The notes: a model not told the origin generated them from the sequence alone. Positions 16,399 through 24,543 are shown, numbered from the stretch's first letter. The stretch is DNA of 64,000 nt from DASQMT01 sp963835735 (GCA_963835735.1 CAWIGP010000002.1:620001-684000), one strand, 5' to 3'. A program made the numbers and translations.

Positions 16399-18164
16399 AT
16401 CCCCGTCGGCGTATGCACGACCTTGCGCACCTTGCCCTTGCCGTACATGTGCACGCCGCACGGCAGGCACGGGTCGAAGCTGTGCACCGCGCGCATGATG
16501 TCGATGCCCTTGAAGTTCTCCGGGCCGTTCTCCTCGAAGATCGGGGTGTTCTGGACCGCGTCCTCGTACGGGCCCGGCGTCCCGTTGGTGTCACGCGGGT
16601 TGCCGTTCCACGGCGTCGGCGGGTACGGCTGGTAGTTGGCGATCTTCCCGTCGCGGATGACCATGTGGTGCGACAGGACGCCGCGGGCCGCCTCGTGGAA
16701 GCCGACGCTCACGGCGGTCTCGGGCACCTTGAAGTCGTTCCAGGACTTCGTGCGCCCGGCGCGGACCTCCTTGAGCGCCTGCTCGAGGTTGTAGAGGCCG
16801 ACGAGCGCCGAGTACGCCTGGTGGTACGAACGCGCGCGCTGGCGCTCGATCGCGTTCGACCACTGCGGGACCTTCCACTCGAGCTCCATCTCGGGCATGA
16901 AGCCGGTCTTCGGGAGCACCATCTGCAGGCTCTCGCCGGTCGCCTTCAGGTAGCCGATGTCGAGCAGCCCGGCCTTCGCGGTCACCCACTGACGCGCGAA
17001 CGGCCCGCCGCCGGTGTCGCTGGCGACGAACGTGTCGTTGCGCTTGTCGTACATGCGCGGCGAGGCGACCCACGAGTACTTGTCGGCCCAGTCGCGCGCC
17101 TGCGGCTTGGGCAGCGTCACCTTGTTCCACGGGTGGCGCTTGTCGACCTCGTTGCCGAGCGGGTCGCGGGTGACGAACGTCTCCTCGTTCGTCCAGTCGT
17201 CGAAGTAGGACGAGCCCAGGAGGATGCGGATCGCGAGGTTGATCTCGACCAGGTCGGTGGTGATCAGCTCGCCCTTGAACACGAGCCCGGGAGTGACGAA
17301 CCGGCGCCGCCCCCACTCGGTCATGTTGCGGTAGTTGTAGTCGACGTACTGCGGGTCGTCGAACGCGCCCCAGCAGATGATGTCGGTGTCGCGGTAGCCG
17401 ACCCGCTCGTAGCCCGGCAGCGCCTCGTAGAAGAAGTCGTAGAGGTCGTCGTGCATGGGCACGGTGCGCTTGCAGTAGTCCATGTAGCGCATCAGCCGCA
17501 CGTAGTAGTCGGTCAGCGTCTGGTGGGTGATGTCGGCGCTGCAACCGCCCGGCATGATCGTCGACGGGTGCGTGTGCCGGCCGCCGAACAGGCAGTACAT
17601 CTCGCGCGTGTACCGCGCCACCTGCAGCGTCTCCAGGTAGAAGCTGCCGGTGAACGCGTTCAGCGCCCGCATGATGTCGGCGATCGTCTTGTAGCCGTGG
17701 ATGTCGGCGTGCGGCGCCGAGGTCTCCTCGGCCTTCTTCAGCAGGCCCGGGTTCGTCTCCTTGACCACCTGCTCTGAGTAGTCGACGTTCGCCATGCAGT
17801 CGTTGTAGATCGCGTGGTCGAACATGAAGTCGGCCGACTCGGCGAGGTTGAACGCGTAGTCACCGAGCGCCGGCGGCTTCACGCCGTAGGCCATGTTCTG
17901 GTTCAGGCACGAGCAGGTGCAGTGATTGTCACCGCAGATGCCGCAGATGCGGCTGGTGATGAAGTGCGCGTCGCGCGGATCGATGCCCTTCATGAAGATG
18001 TCGAACCCGCGGAAGATCATCGACGTGCTGTAGCACTTGAGGACCTGTTGGTTGGCGAAGTCGATCTCGGTGTGGATCCCGAGGCTGCCGACGATCCGGG
18101 TGACCGGATCCCACGACATCTCCTTCACCGCGACCTTCTTCTCTACCGGGGTCTCTGTAGCCAT
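16392..18164 (-). CDS. hhyL: [NiFe]-hydrogenase large subunit, group 1h (high-affinity, actinobacterial) type
   Basis: 590 residues, ATG 18164 preceded by GAGGAG. The nickel-iron site motifs are complete: RICGICGDNHCTCS with C74 and C77, and DPCLPCGVH with C566, C569 and H572. After H572 an 18-residue tail (MYGKGKVRKVVHTPTGMC) is expected to be removed by the maturation protease encoded downstream. Sequence features such as MSWDPVTRIVGSLGIH, FGGRHTHPSTIMPGG and the short RICGICGDNH variant fit group 1h/5 enzymes that oxidise atmospheric H2. The partner small subunit ends 10 bases upstream and lacks a Tat signal, so the enzyme is assembled in the cytosol. Confidence 0.97.
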   Translation of the reverse strand: MATETPVEKKVAVKEMSWDPVTRIVGSLGIHTEIDFANQQVLKCYSTSMIFRGFDIFMKGIDPRDAHFITSRICGICGDNHCTCSCLNQNMAYGVKPPALGDYAFNLAESADFMFDHAIYNDCMANVDYSEQVVKETNPGLLKKAEETSAPHADIHGYKTIADIMRALNAFTGSFYLETLQVARYTREMYCLFGGRHTHPSTIMPGGCSADITHQTLTDYYVRLMRYMDYCKRTVPMHDDLYDFFYEALPGYERVGYRDTDIICWGAFDDPQYVDYNYRNMTEWGRRRFVTPGLVFKGELITTDLVEINLAIRILLGSSYFDDWTNEETFVTRDPLGNEVDKRHPWNKVTLPKPQARDWADKYSWVASPRMYDKRNDTFVASDTGGGPFARQWVTAKAGLLDIGYLKATGESLQMVLPKTGFMPEMELEWKVPQWSNAIERQRARSYHQAYSALVGLYNLEQALKEVRAGRTKSWNDFKVPETAVSVGFHEAARGVLSHHMVIRDGKIANYQPYPPTPWNGNPRDTNGTPGPYEDAVQNTPIFEENGPENFKGIDIMRAVHSFDPCLPCGVHMYGKGKVRKVVHTPTGMC

Positions 18165-18173
18165 GTTCGCTCC

Positions 18174-19235
18174 TCACCACCGCTTCGCGTAGCCGCTCGT
18201 CAGCTCCGCCCGGTTGTGCCGCCACTCCGGTTCCTTGTCGTAGTTGCGCTTGATCGACTGCTTGCGGCCCCAACGCAGGATCGGCCCGTAGGTGAAGCGC
18301 GCGACGTTGGCGGAGATCCTTGCGTTGTTCGCCTCGTCCATGAACGGCATGTACTTGTCGGGGAAGCCGGGCATCGTGCACGCCATGCAGATCCCGCCGA
18401 CATTCGGGCAGCCGCCGACGCCGTTGATCCAGCCGCGGAGCGGGACGTTGCACTTGACCACCGGGCCCTTGCAGCCGAGGCGCACCAGGCAGCGGTGGTC
18501 GGACCCGTATTCGGTCGCGAAGTCGCCCGACTCGTAGAACGCGGCGCGGTTGCAGCTCTCGTGCGCAGTGCGACCGAACAGCCATTTCGGCCGGTTCGCG
18601 TCGTCGAGCTCCGGCACGGGCGCCATCCCGGCCAGCGCGAACACGAGGTACATCAGCGTCTCGGTGGTGTTGTCGCCCTGAGCCGGGCAGCCGGGGATGT
18701 TGACGATCGGTATGCCGGCCTTCGACTTCCAGTTCCAGCCGAGGTAGTCGCACAGGCCCATCGCGCCGGTCGGGTTGTTCTTCATCGCCGGGATGCCGCC
18801 GTAGGTGGCGCACGTGCCGACCGCGACGACGGCCGCCGCCTTGGGCGCGAGCCGGTCGATCCACTCGTTGGTCGTGACCGGCTGGCCGGTCGACGGGTTC
18901 ACGCCCATGCCCGTCCAGTAGCCGTCGCCGTTGATCTTCTCGTTGGGGACCGAGCCCTCCAGCACGAGCACGAACGGATCGAGCTTGCCGTCCTCGGCGT
19001 CGTACCAGGCCTGCATGAAGTCCGCGCCCGACTCGACGGCGAGCACGGTGTTGTGGACGACCACGCGCGGCATGCCGGGGATCGCGCCGGTGATGATGTC
19101 CTCGAGGCTCGGGTTCGTGGCGCCCGTCATCGCCACGCTGTCGCCCTCGCAGCTCAGCCCCGTCGTGAGCCAGATGACGTGTGCGGTGATGGCCTCGGTC
19201 TTGGCCTGATCGGTTACGAACTCGGTTGTCGCCAT
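18174..19235 (-). CDS. hhyS: [NiFe]-hydrogenase small subunit, group 1h type
   Basis: 353 residues from ATG 19235, with GAGAGGGAGAG upstream. No Tat signal peptide, unlike periplasmic uptake hydrogenases. Cluster-binding segments are VIWLTTGLSCEGDS (C29), GTCATYGGIP, NIPGCPAQ, then FGRTAHESCNR, CLVRLGCKGP, KCNVPL, and GGCPNVGGICMACTMPGFP. These hold proximal, medial and distal Fe-S clusters that carry electrons from the Ni-Fe site. Cluster-site residues and fold match group 1h. It directly precedes hhyL. A paralog of identical length lies at 22011-23072. Confidence 0.97.
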   Translation of the reverse strand: MATTEFVTDQAKTEAITAHVIWLTTGLSCEGDSVAMTGATNPSLEDIITGAIPGMPRVVVHNTVLAVESGADFMQAWYDAEDGKLDPFVLVLEGSVPNEKINGDGYWTGMGVNPSTGQPVTTNEWIDRLAPKAAAVVAVGTCATYGGIPAMKNNPTGAMGLCDYLGWNWKSKAGIPIVNIPGCPAQGDNTTETLMYLVFALAGMAPVPELDDANRPKWLFGRTAHESCNRAAFYESGDFATEYGSDHRCLVRLGCKGPVVKCNVPLRGWINGVGGCPNVGGICMACTMPGFPDKYMPFMDEANNARISANVARFTYGPILRWGRKQSIKRNYDKEPEWRHNRAELTSGYAKRW

Positions 19236-19249
19236 GTGCACTCTCCCTC

Positions 19250-20314
19250 TCAGCAGATCCGCGGCAGCGGGTCGCCGACGAGCTGATCCATCACTCGCCG
19301 ACCGCCGAACGCCGTCTTCACGAGAACCATCCCCGGCGGTTCCGTCTTCACCTCGCCGATCTCCGCGGCGCGCTCGCAGCCGTCCACGGCGCGGAGCGCC
19401 GCCAGCGCCGCATCCGCAGAATCGGGCGCGACGAACGCGACCAGCTTGCCCTCGTTGGCCACGTACATCGGGTCGATGCCCAGGATCTCCGCCGCGCCGG
19501 CGACGGCCGGGTCCACGGGCACGTCCGCCTCGCGCACCACGATCGCCACGCGTGAGGCGCGGGCCAGTTCGTTCAGGACCGACGCGACGCCGCCGCGCGT
19601 CGCGTCGCGCATCGTGCGCAGCGCCGGCCCGGCGGACGCCATCAGCGCGTCGGCGGCGGGCCACAGCGACCGCGTGTCCGACACGACCGCAGACTCCAGC
19701 TCGAACTCGCCGCGGGCCAGCATGATCGCGATGCCGTGATTGCCGACCTCGCCCGACACCAGGATGCGATCGCCCGGCCGCAGCGCGGCGGGAGACAACG
19801 ATGAGCGCGCGTCGAGCCGCCCGATCCCGGTGGTGCACACGTACATACCGTCCGCGTGCCCGCGCTCGACGACCTTGGTGTCGCCCGCGACGATCGCGAC
19901 GCCGGCCGCCTCGGCGGCGCCGGCGATCGCGTCGACCTCGGCGCGCAGCTCGGCGGCGTCGAGACCCTCCTCGAGGATCAGCGAGAGGCTCAGCGCGAGC
20001 GGCCGCGCCCCGGCGACCGCCAGGTCGTTCACCGTGCCGTTGACCGCAAGCTCGCCGATCGAGCCGCCGGGGAAGCGGATCGGCTTGACGACGAAGCTGT
20101 CGGTGGTCATCGCGAGGTCGCCGTCGACCGTGCCGGCGTCGGCCAGCTCGGACATGCCGAAGGCGGGCGCGAGCAGGCCCTCGATCAGCGTCTGCGTCGC
20201 CTTGCCGCCCGCGCCGTGGGCCATCGTGATGCGCTCGTCCTTGAAACGCGGGCGCTTGGCGCGCGCCGTCTCGATGATCCCGAGGATCTTTGCTTCACGA
20301 GACGACACGCTCAC
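19250..20314 (-). CDS. hypE: HypE, carbamoyl dehydratase for CN ligand synthesis
   Basis: 354 residues from GTG 20314 (a second in-frame GTG lies at 20308), overlapping hypD by about 20 bases. PurM-like ATP-binding motifs are seen: MAHGAGGKATQTLI, DGDLAMTTDSFVV, GELAVNGTVNDLAVAGARP, IVAGDTKVVERGHADG, MRDATRGGVASVLNE. The C-terminus ends PRIC, carrying the essential cysteine that receives the carbamoyl group from HypF and is dehydrated to thiocyanate. Complete and intact. It stops 14 bases ahead of hhyS. Confidence 0.97.
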   Translation of the reverse strand: MSVSSREAKILGIIETARAKRPRFKDERITMAHGAGGKATQTLIEGLLAPAFGMSELADAGTVDGDLAMTTDSFVVKPIRFPGGSIGELAVNGTVNDLAVAGARPLALSLSLILEEGLDAAELRAEVDAIAGAAEAAGVAIVAGDTKVVERGHADGMYVCTTGIGRLDARSSLSPAALRPGDRILVSGEVGNHGIAIMLARGEFELESAVVSDTRSLWPAADALMASAGPALRTMRDATRGGVASVLNELARASRVAIVVREADVPVDPAVAGAAEILGIDPMYVANEGKLVAFVAPDSADAALAALRAVDGCERAAEIGEVKTEPPGMVLVKTAFGGRRVMDQLVGDPLPRIC

Positions 20315-21410
20315 GCGCGAACCTCCCGTAGTTGTAATAGGCGGCGCAGGCGCCCTCCGGGGAGACCATGCACGTCCCGATCGCGTGCTCCGGCGTGCAC
20401 GCGGTGCCGAACACCTTGCACTCCCACGGCTTGATCACGCCCTTGAGCACCTCGCCGCACTGGCACGCCTTCGGGTCGGCGACCCGCACGCCGGGCGTGG
20501 AGAAGCGCAGCTCGGCGTCGAGCTCGGCGTACGCCGGGGAGAGCTTGAGCGCGCTCTGGGAGATGAAGCCCAGCCCGCGCCACTCGAAGTGCGTCCGCAG
20601 CTCGAACACCTCGGCCATCACCTCGAGCGCGCGGAGGTTGCCCTCGTGCGGCACGACGCGCTTGTACTGGTTCTCGACCTCGCACCTGCCGGTCGCGAGC
20701 TGGTCGAGGATCATCTGGATCGACTGCAGGATGTCGAGCGGCTCGAAGCCGGAGATCACCACCGGCCGGCCGTGGTCGGCCGGGATGAACGCGAGCGGCC
20801 GCGCGCCGACGACGGTGCAGACGTGCCCGGGGCCGATGAACCCGTCCAGCCGCAGGTCGGGCGATTCGAGCAGCGCGCGCAACGGAGGCACGATCGTCAC
20901 GTGGTTGCACACGCAGCTGAAGTTCGGCACGCCCTCGGCTCGGGCGCGCTTCAACGTCAGCGCGGTCGACGGCGCGGTGGTCTCGAACCCGATCGCGAAG
21001 AACACGACTTCGCGGTCGGGGTTCTGCTTCGCGATCCGCAGCGCGTCGAGCGGCGAGTAGACCATCCGCACGTCCGCGCCCGCCGCCTTGGCCTCGAGCA
21101 GCGTTCCCCGCGATCCCGGGACGCGGAGCATGTCGCCGAAGCAGGTGAAGATCACGCCGGGCTCGTGCGCGATCGCGATGCCGTCGTCGACGCGGCCCAT
21201 CGGGATCACGCACACCGGGCAGCCCGGCCCGTGCACGAGCTCGACGTTCGACGGCAGCAGATCGTCGATCCCGTACTTGTAGATCGAGTGGGTGTGCCCG
21301 CCGCACACCTCCATGACCTTGTAGTGGCGGCCGGGCTCGACCCTGGCCAGGATCTCCCCGGCCAGGACCTGGCCGAGCTCGGCGTCGCGGAACTCGTCGA
21401 CGAACTTCAT
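20295..21410 (-). CDS. hypD: HypD, Fe(CN)2CO assembly scaffold
   Basis: 371 residues, standard length, ATG 21410 overlapping the stop of the HypC-like gene (ATGA). Hallmarks are VMEVCGGHTHSIYKYG, LVHGPGCPVCVIPMG, FFAIGFETTAPSTALTL, FSCVCNHVTIVPP, and the C-terminal 4Fe-4S ligands within CQCGEVLKG, WECKVFGTACTPEHAIG and TCMVSPEGACAAYY. HypD with HypC holds the Fe(CN)2CO unit before transfer to the large subunit. Frame intact. Confidence 0.97.
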   Translation of the reverse strand: MKFVDEFRDAELGQVLAGEILARVEPGRHYKVMEVCGGHTHSIYKYGIDDLLPSNVELVHGPGCPVCVIPMGRVDDGIAIAHEPGVIFTCFGDMLRVPGSRGTLLEAKAAGADVRMVYSPLDALRIAKQNPDREVVFFAIGFETTAPSTALTLKRARAEGVPNFSCVCNHVTIVPPLRALLESPDLRLDGFIGPGHVCTVVGARPLAFIPADHGRPVVISGFEPLDILQSIQMILDQLATGRCEVENQYKRVVPHEGNLRALEVMAEVFELRTHFEWRGLGFISQSALKLSPAYAELDAELRFSTPGVRVADPKACQCGEVLKGVIKPWECKVFGTACTPEHAIGTCMVSPEGACAAYYNYGRFARERVVS

Positions 21411-21628
21411 GCGCCCACGACCTGGAGGGCCGTGCCGGCGTGGACGAGCAGGCGGTCGCCGTCGCGGACCGGATCGACGAGCCCGATCTCGACGCTCTCG
21501 CGCTCGCCGGATTCGGCCTCGCAGAGCGCCAGCGCGCGCGTGGCGTCGATGCGCACGACGCGCATCTCGACCGCGGTGTCGCCGCAGGTGATGCAGCCGT
21601 GCTCGTGGTCGCAGGCGACGCCGGTCAC
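21407..21628 (-). CDS. HypC/HupF-family chaperone with Cys-rich N-terminus
   Basis: 73 residues from GTG 21628, overlapping the first hypC (GTGA). The OB-like HypC core is recognisable (MRVVRIDATRALALCEA, then VEIGLVDPVRDGDRLLVHAG). The N-terminus is CDHEHGCITCGDTAVE instead of MCLAIPG, so the canonical N-terminal Cys2 is replaced by a cluster of three cysteines and two histidines. Such second HypC paralogs accompany hypD in several actinobacterial clusters. It may deliver the Fe(CN)2CO unit to a specific target or hold metal (inference). Confidence 0.85.
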   Translation of the reverse strand: MTGVACDHEHGCITCGDTAVEMRVVRIDATRALALCEAESGERESVEIGLVDPVRDGDRLLVHAGTALQVVGA

Positions 21629-21903
21629 TCGATCACGCTCGCTCTCAGCTCGGCGAGCTCCTGCTCGTAGTCGGCGCCCATGCCCTCGAGCAGCTTCAAG
21701 GTCGCGGCCGCCTCCTCCTCGTCGACCTTCGACAGCGCGAAACCGACGTGGATCAGCACCCAGTCGCCCGGCTCGGCGCTGTCGCCGTCGGCGTCCAGCA
21801 GCCCGATGTTGACCGTGCGCTGCACCCCGGCGACCTCGACCTTCGCAAGCCGGTTGAGCTCATCGACGACTGCCACGACCTGTCCGGGTATGGCCAGGCA
21901 CAT
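21625..21903 (-). CDS. hypC: HypC hydrogenase maturation chaperone
   Basis: 92 residues from ATG 21903. It begins with the canonical MCLAIPGQV, whose Cys2 binds the iron unit, followed by KVEVAGVQRTVNIGLL and PGDWVLIHVGFALSKVDEEEA. HypC works with HypD and with the large-subunit precursor. It is the first gene of the tightly coupled hyp/hhy run. The nearest GAGAGG is about 13 bases upstream of the ATG, rather far. About 107 bases separate it from the upstream small-subunit paralog and contain palindromic DNA. Confidence 0.95.
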   Translation of the reverse strand: MCLAIPGQVVAVVDELNRLAKVEVAGVQRTVNIGLLDADGDSAEPGDWVLIHVGFALSKVDEEEAAATLKLLEGMGADYEQELAELRASVIE

Positions 21904-21973
21904 GCGCGGTGGGTCCTCTCCTCGACGCCCGTGCCCCTCCACCATGCTCCGCGCGCGCCCGCAGGGCAATTGG

Positions 21974-22017
21974 CTGGTAATCCGGATTACGGGATCCGGC
22001 GTAAGCCCGATTACCAG
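21974..22017. promoter_or_regulatory. Palindromic element between hhyS paralog and hypC
   Basis: GTAATCCGGATTAC (21977-21990) is a perfect 14-base palindrome. The longer arms CTGGTAATC (21974-21982) and GATTACCAG (22009-22017) are perfect complements enclosing it. The right arm includes the TAA stop of the small-subunit paralog. On the minus strand it could fold as a hairpin ending that gene's message, or the palindrome could be an operator for a promoter driving hypC. No U-tract is seen. Confidence 0.55.
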
Positions 22018-23072
22018 CGCGGCCGGTAGCCGCTGGCCAGCTCCGCGCCGGGGCGCCGCCACGACGGCTCGACCTCGTAGCGCCGCTTCATGCTCTGCTT
22101 GCGGAGCTGCTTGAGCAGCGGGCCGTAGGCGAATCGCGACGCCGCCGCGATCGCCTTGCCCTTCACGCCCGTCTCGAACAGCGGCAGGTACTTGTCGGGG
22201 AAGCCGGGCATCGTGCACGCCATGCAGATCCCGCCCACGTTCGGGCAGCCGCCGATCCCGTTGATCCAACCGCGGGCGGGGACGTTGCACTTGACGACCG
22301 GGCCCTTGCAGCCGAACTTGACGAGGCAGCGCCCGTCGTCGCCGAGCCGGTCGGCGTAGTCGTCCTGCTCGGCAAAGCCCGCGCGGTTGCAGACCTCGTG
22401 GGCCGTGCGTTCGAACAGCCACGCGGGCCGGCCCTGCTCGTCGAGCTCGATCGGCCCGGTCGATCCGGCGACCTGGAGCACGAGGTAGAGGAGCGTCTCG
22501 GTGATGTTGTCCGGCTGCGCCGGGCAGCCGGGGAGGTTGACGATCGGGTGCCCCAGCCGCGAGCGCCAGCCGGCGCCGAGGTGGTCGCGCAGGCCCATCG
22601 CGCCGGTCGGGTTGTTCCGCATCGCCGGGATCCCGCCGTACGTCGCGCACGTGCCGACGGCCATCACGATCGCGGCGCGCGGGGCGAGCCGCGCGATCCA
22701 CTCGTTCGTCGTGATCGGCTGACCGCTGATCGGATCGACGCCCAGCGCCGCCCAGTGCCCGTCGCCGTTGATCGCCTCGTTCGGCACCGCCCCCTCGAGC
22801 ACGAGGATGAACGGATCGAGCTTCCCGGCCTCGGCGTCGTACCACGCGCGCATGAAGTCGTCGCCGGACTCGACGGCGAGCAGCGGGTTGTAGAGCGCGA
22901 CGCCCGGCATGCCCGGCAGCCCGCGCGTGAGCAGCACCTCGAGCGACGGCTGCGTCGCGGCGGTCATCGCCACGGTGTCGCCGTCGCAACCCAGCCCGCT
23001 GGTCATCCAGACGATGTGGACCGTGAGCCGCTCCGTCGCGTCCTGCCGCGGTGAGAACTCGACGCCGGTCAT
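22011..23072 (-). CDS. Second [NiFe]-hydrogenase small subunit (hhyS paralog) without its own large subunit
   Basis: 353 residues, ATG 23072 overlapping the Crp/Fnr regulator stop (ATGA). It has the same cluster motifs as the hhyS at 18174: VWMTSGLGCDGDT, GTCATYGGIP, NLPGCPAQ, FERTAHEVCNR, CLVKFGCKGP, KCNVPA and GGCPNVGGICMACTMPGFP. All cysteines of these motifs are kept, so it should bind clusters. It differs across surface regions (residue MGLRDHLG instead of MGLCDYLG; more Arg-rich C-terminus). No large subunit gene sits beside it and its partner may be the same HhyL. Co-translation with the regulator suggests a role in H2 sensing or an alternative electron route (inference). Confidence 0.93.
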   Translation of the reverse strand: MTGVEFSPRQDATERLTVHIVWMTSGLGCDGDTVAMTAATQPSLEVLLTRGLPGMPGVALYNPLLAVESGDDFMRAWYDAEAGKLDPFILVLEGAVPNEAINGDGHWAALGVDPISGQPITTNEWIARLAPRAAIVMAVGTCATYGGIPAMRNNPTGAMGLRDHLGAGWRSRLGHPIVNLPGCPAQPDNITETLLYLVLQVAGSTGPIELDEQGRPAWLFERTAHEVCNRAGFAEQDDYADRLGDDGRCLVKFGCKGPVVKCNVPARGWINGIGGCPNVGGICMACTMPGFPDKYLPLFETGVKGKAIAAASRFAYGPLLKQLRKQSMKRRYEVEPSWRRPGAELASGYRPRW

Positions 23073-23896
23073 GCCCGGGCCGTGCCCTCGTCGGCGCGCT
23101 CGACCAGGCACGCGATGTGATGCGCGGCGGTGCCGTGCAGCACCAGCCCGCTCGCCTTCCGGGTGACGAGGCCGGCGGCGGAGAGCCGCGCGAGCGCATG
23201 GGACACCGACGGCCGCTCGGCGCCGACGAGCTGGCCGATCAGCCGGTGCGTGAGCGGGAGCGGCACCACGATGCCGTCCGCCGCGACGACACCCCAGCGC
23301 TCGGCGAGATGCCACAGCAACAGGGCGATGCGCGCGTCGGCGCGCGGGTGGCAGGTGGCCGCGCGATGGACGTTCAGCTCCATCGCGCGCCGCACCGCCC
23401 GCCGCAGCAACGCGTGAACGATCTGCGGCCAGGGCCGGATCCGCTCGGCGAACGCCTCGTCGAGCACGGCGATCTGCGTGCGCACGAGCGCGCGCGAGTA
23501 CGACTCCGACGCCAGCAGCACGACGTCGTCGGCGCTCGTCCACGGCGCGAGCAGGTCGCCGGCGCCGACGAGCTCGCTGGCGGTGCGGTCGCCGACCTGG
23601 ACGTCGAGCGCCACGACACCCTTGACGAGCAGCAGGCCGAGCCCGTTCCGGAGCTGGGCCAGCAGCGGGACGAGGTCGAACTCGCCCGCCGAGATCTCCT
23701 CGACGCGCGCCGTCGCCAGCGGGCGCGCGACGAGGCGCATCCGCAGGTCCAGCACGCCCGCGAGCTCTTCGTCGACGTCGAACAGGTAGCAGTAGCGCCC
23801 GGGCTGCCGGCGGCTGGAGGCACGGCGCCCGGCCGACTCGCCGCGTACGGGCAGCGGAAACGGACCAGACGGCGGATCGCCGGCGCTGTGCGCCAT
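23069..23896 (-). CDS. Crp/Fnr-family transcriptional regulator at head of hydrogenase operon
   Basis: 275 residues from ATG 23896, with GAGGAG about 10 bases upstream. After a disordered Pro/Arg-rich leader comes a cyclic-nucleotide-binding-like jelly roll (about 55-160: RYCYLFDVDEELAG, LLVKGVVALDVQVG, ELVGAGDLLAPW), a long helix (about 165-205), then a winged helix with LTHRLIGQLVGAERPSVSHALARL. No Fnr-type cysteine quartet is evident (scattered Cys only). It is the first gene of the minus-strand run and overlaps the hhyS paralog, so it likely regulates hydrogenase expression. The ligand is unknown. Confidence 0.9.
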   Translation of the reverse strand: MAHSAGDPPSGPFPLPVRGESAGRRASSRRQPGRYCYLFDVDEELAGVLDLRMRLVARPLATARVEEISAGEFDLVPLLAQLRNGLGLLLVKGVVALDVQVGDRTASELVGAGDLLAPWTSADDVVLLASESYSRALVRTQIAVLDEAFAERIRPWPQIVHALLRRAVRRAMELNVHRAATCHPRADARIALLLWHLAERWGVVAADGIVVPLPLTHRLIGQLVGAERPSVSHALARLSAAGLVTRKASGLVLHGTAAHHIACLVERADEGTARA

Positions 23897-23976
23897 CTCT
23901 CGGCTTCTCCTCGACGACGGCCTTGCCGCGCGCCACCATACCGCGTGCCCGAGGACCGCGGTGGAATCATGGTCCG

Positions 23977-24327
23977 ATGCCCGTGCGAGTCCGCTTTCGC
24001 TGCCAGTTCTGCACCGCCGACCCCGATTCGCGGACCCAGCGGAGCCTCGAGCAGGGCCTGCGCGAGCTCGTCTTCGGCGAGTACCTCGACGCGCCACCGG
24101 GACGTTGGCTGGTCTGGCACGGCCGAGGGCCGCTCGGCCCGACGCGCTACGCATGCAGCGAGCATCGCGGCGAGCTCGTGGCCTACGTGCGCGAGCACTA
24201 CGGCACGATCGCCTCGCACCCGTGGAAGATGCCGCCGTACGAGACGAGCCGGCGCACGCGCGACACCGACCTGGCGATCGCGCGGGGCGGCTTGTCCCCG
24301 ATGCCGAAGTGGGGTCTGCCGTCGTAG
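23977..24327 (+). CDS. Conserved-looking hypothetical protein with CxxC
   Basis: 116 residues from ATG 23977, divergent from the Crp/Fnr gene with an 80-base gap. The start MPVRVRFRCQFCTADPD holds a CxxC, with a third Cys in YACSEHRGELVAYVREHYG, so a small metal site is possible. No membrane segment. Codon use fits a real gene (strong GC third positions). I do not recognise the family. It is followed by two strong hairpins. Confidence 0.65.
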   Translation: MPVRVRFRCQFCTADPDSRTQRSLEQGLRELVFGEYLDAPPGRWLVWHGRGPLGPTRYACSEHRGELVAYVREHYGTIASHPWKMPPYETSRRTRDTDLAIARGGLSPMPKWGLPS

Positions 24328-24371
24328 TGCGACGGTCGCTCGGGCTCGAGCTCGCCGCCTGATACCGCCGC

Positions 24372-24403
24372 CGGGCTGGGCGCAGGCCGATTCGCCCAGC
24401 CCG
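24372..24403 (+). terminator. Inverted repeat, 11-bp stem, probable terminator
   Basis: CGGGCTGGGCG (24372-24382) pairs perfectly with CGCCCAGCCCG (24393-24403) around a 10-base loop. It lies about 45 bases after the stop of the hypothetical gene on the plus strand, so it is a likely transcription terminator. No T-run follows, as is common in high-GC actinobacteria. Confidence 0.6.
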
Positions 24404-24418
24404 CGGAGGCGAGCCGCA

Positions 24419-24445
24419 CGGGTTCGGAGCGGATATCCGAACCCG
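24419..24445 (+). terminator. Second inverted repeat, 10-bp stem
   Basis: CGGGTTCGGA (24419-24428) pairs with TCCGAACCCG (24436-24445) across a 7-base loop, 15 bases after the previous hairpin. The two may act as a tandem terminator, or this one may be an operator for the lipid-kinase promoter about 100 bases further on. Confidence 0.5.
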
Positions 24446-24543
24446 TAGGCGGGAGATCGCCCCATGTCGGATCCGGGGGAATTCGACTTACCGTTCATTA
24501 GTCAATGACTTAGCTCCGCTTTCGACACGACCCAACGGTTGCC

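Noticed and set aside
16413..17777. 454-residue plus-strand frame opposite hhyL
   Set aside because: Shadow of the large-subunit gene; His/Arg/Val-rich with no recognisable fold.
22011..23072. A second complete hydrogenase
   Set aside because: Only a small subunit is present; both flanks were read and no second large-subunit motif (RxCGxC, DPCxxC) was found in the window.
23897..23976. Operator for the Crp/Fnr protein in the divergent gap
   Set aside because: No TGTGA/TCACA-like or other convincing dyad could be seen beyond short GC-rich matches.
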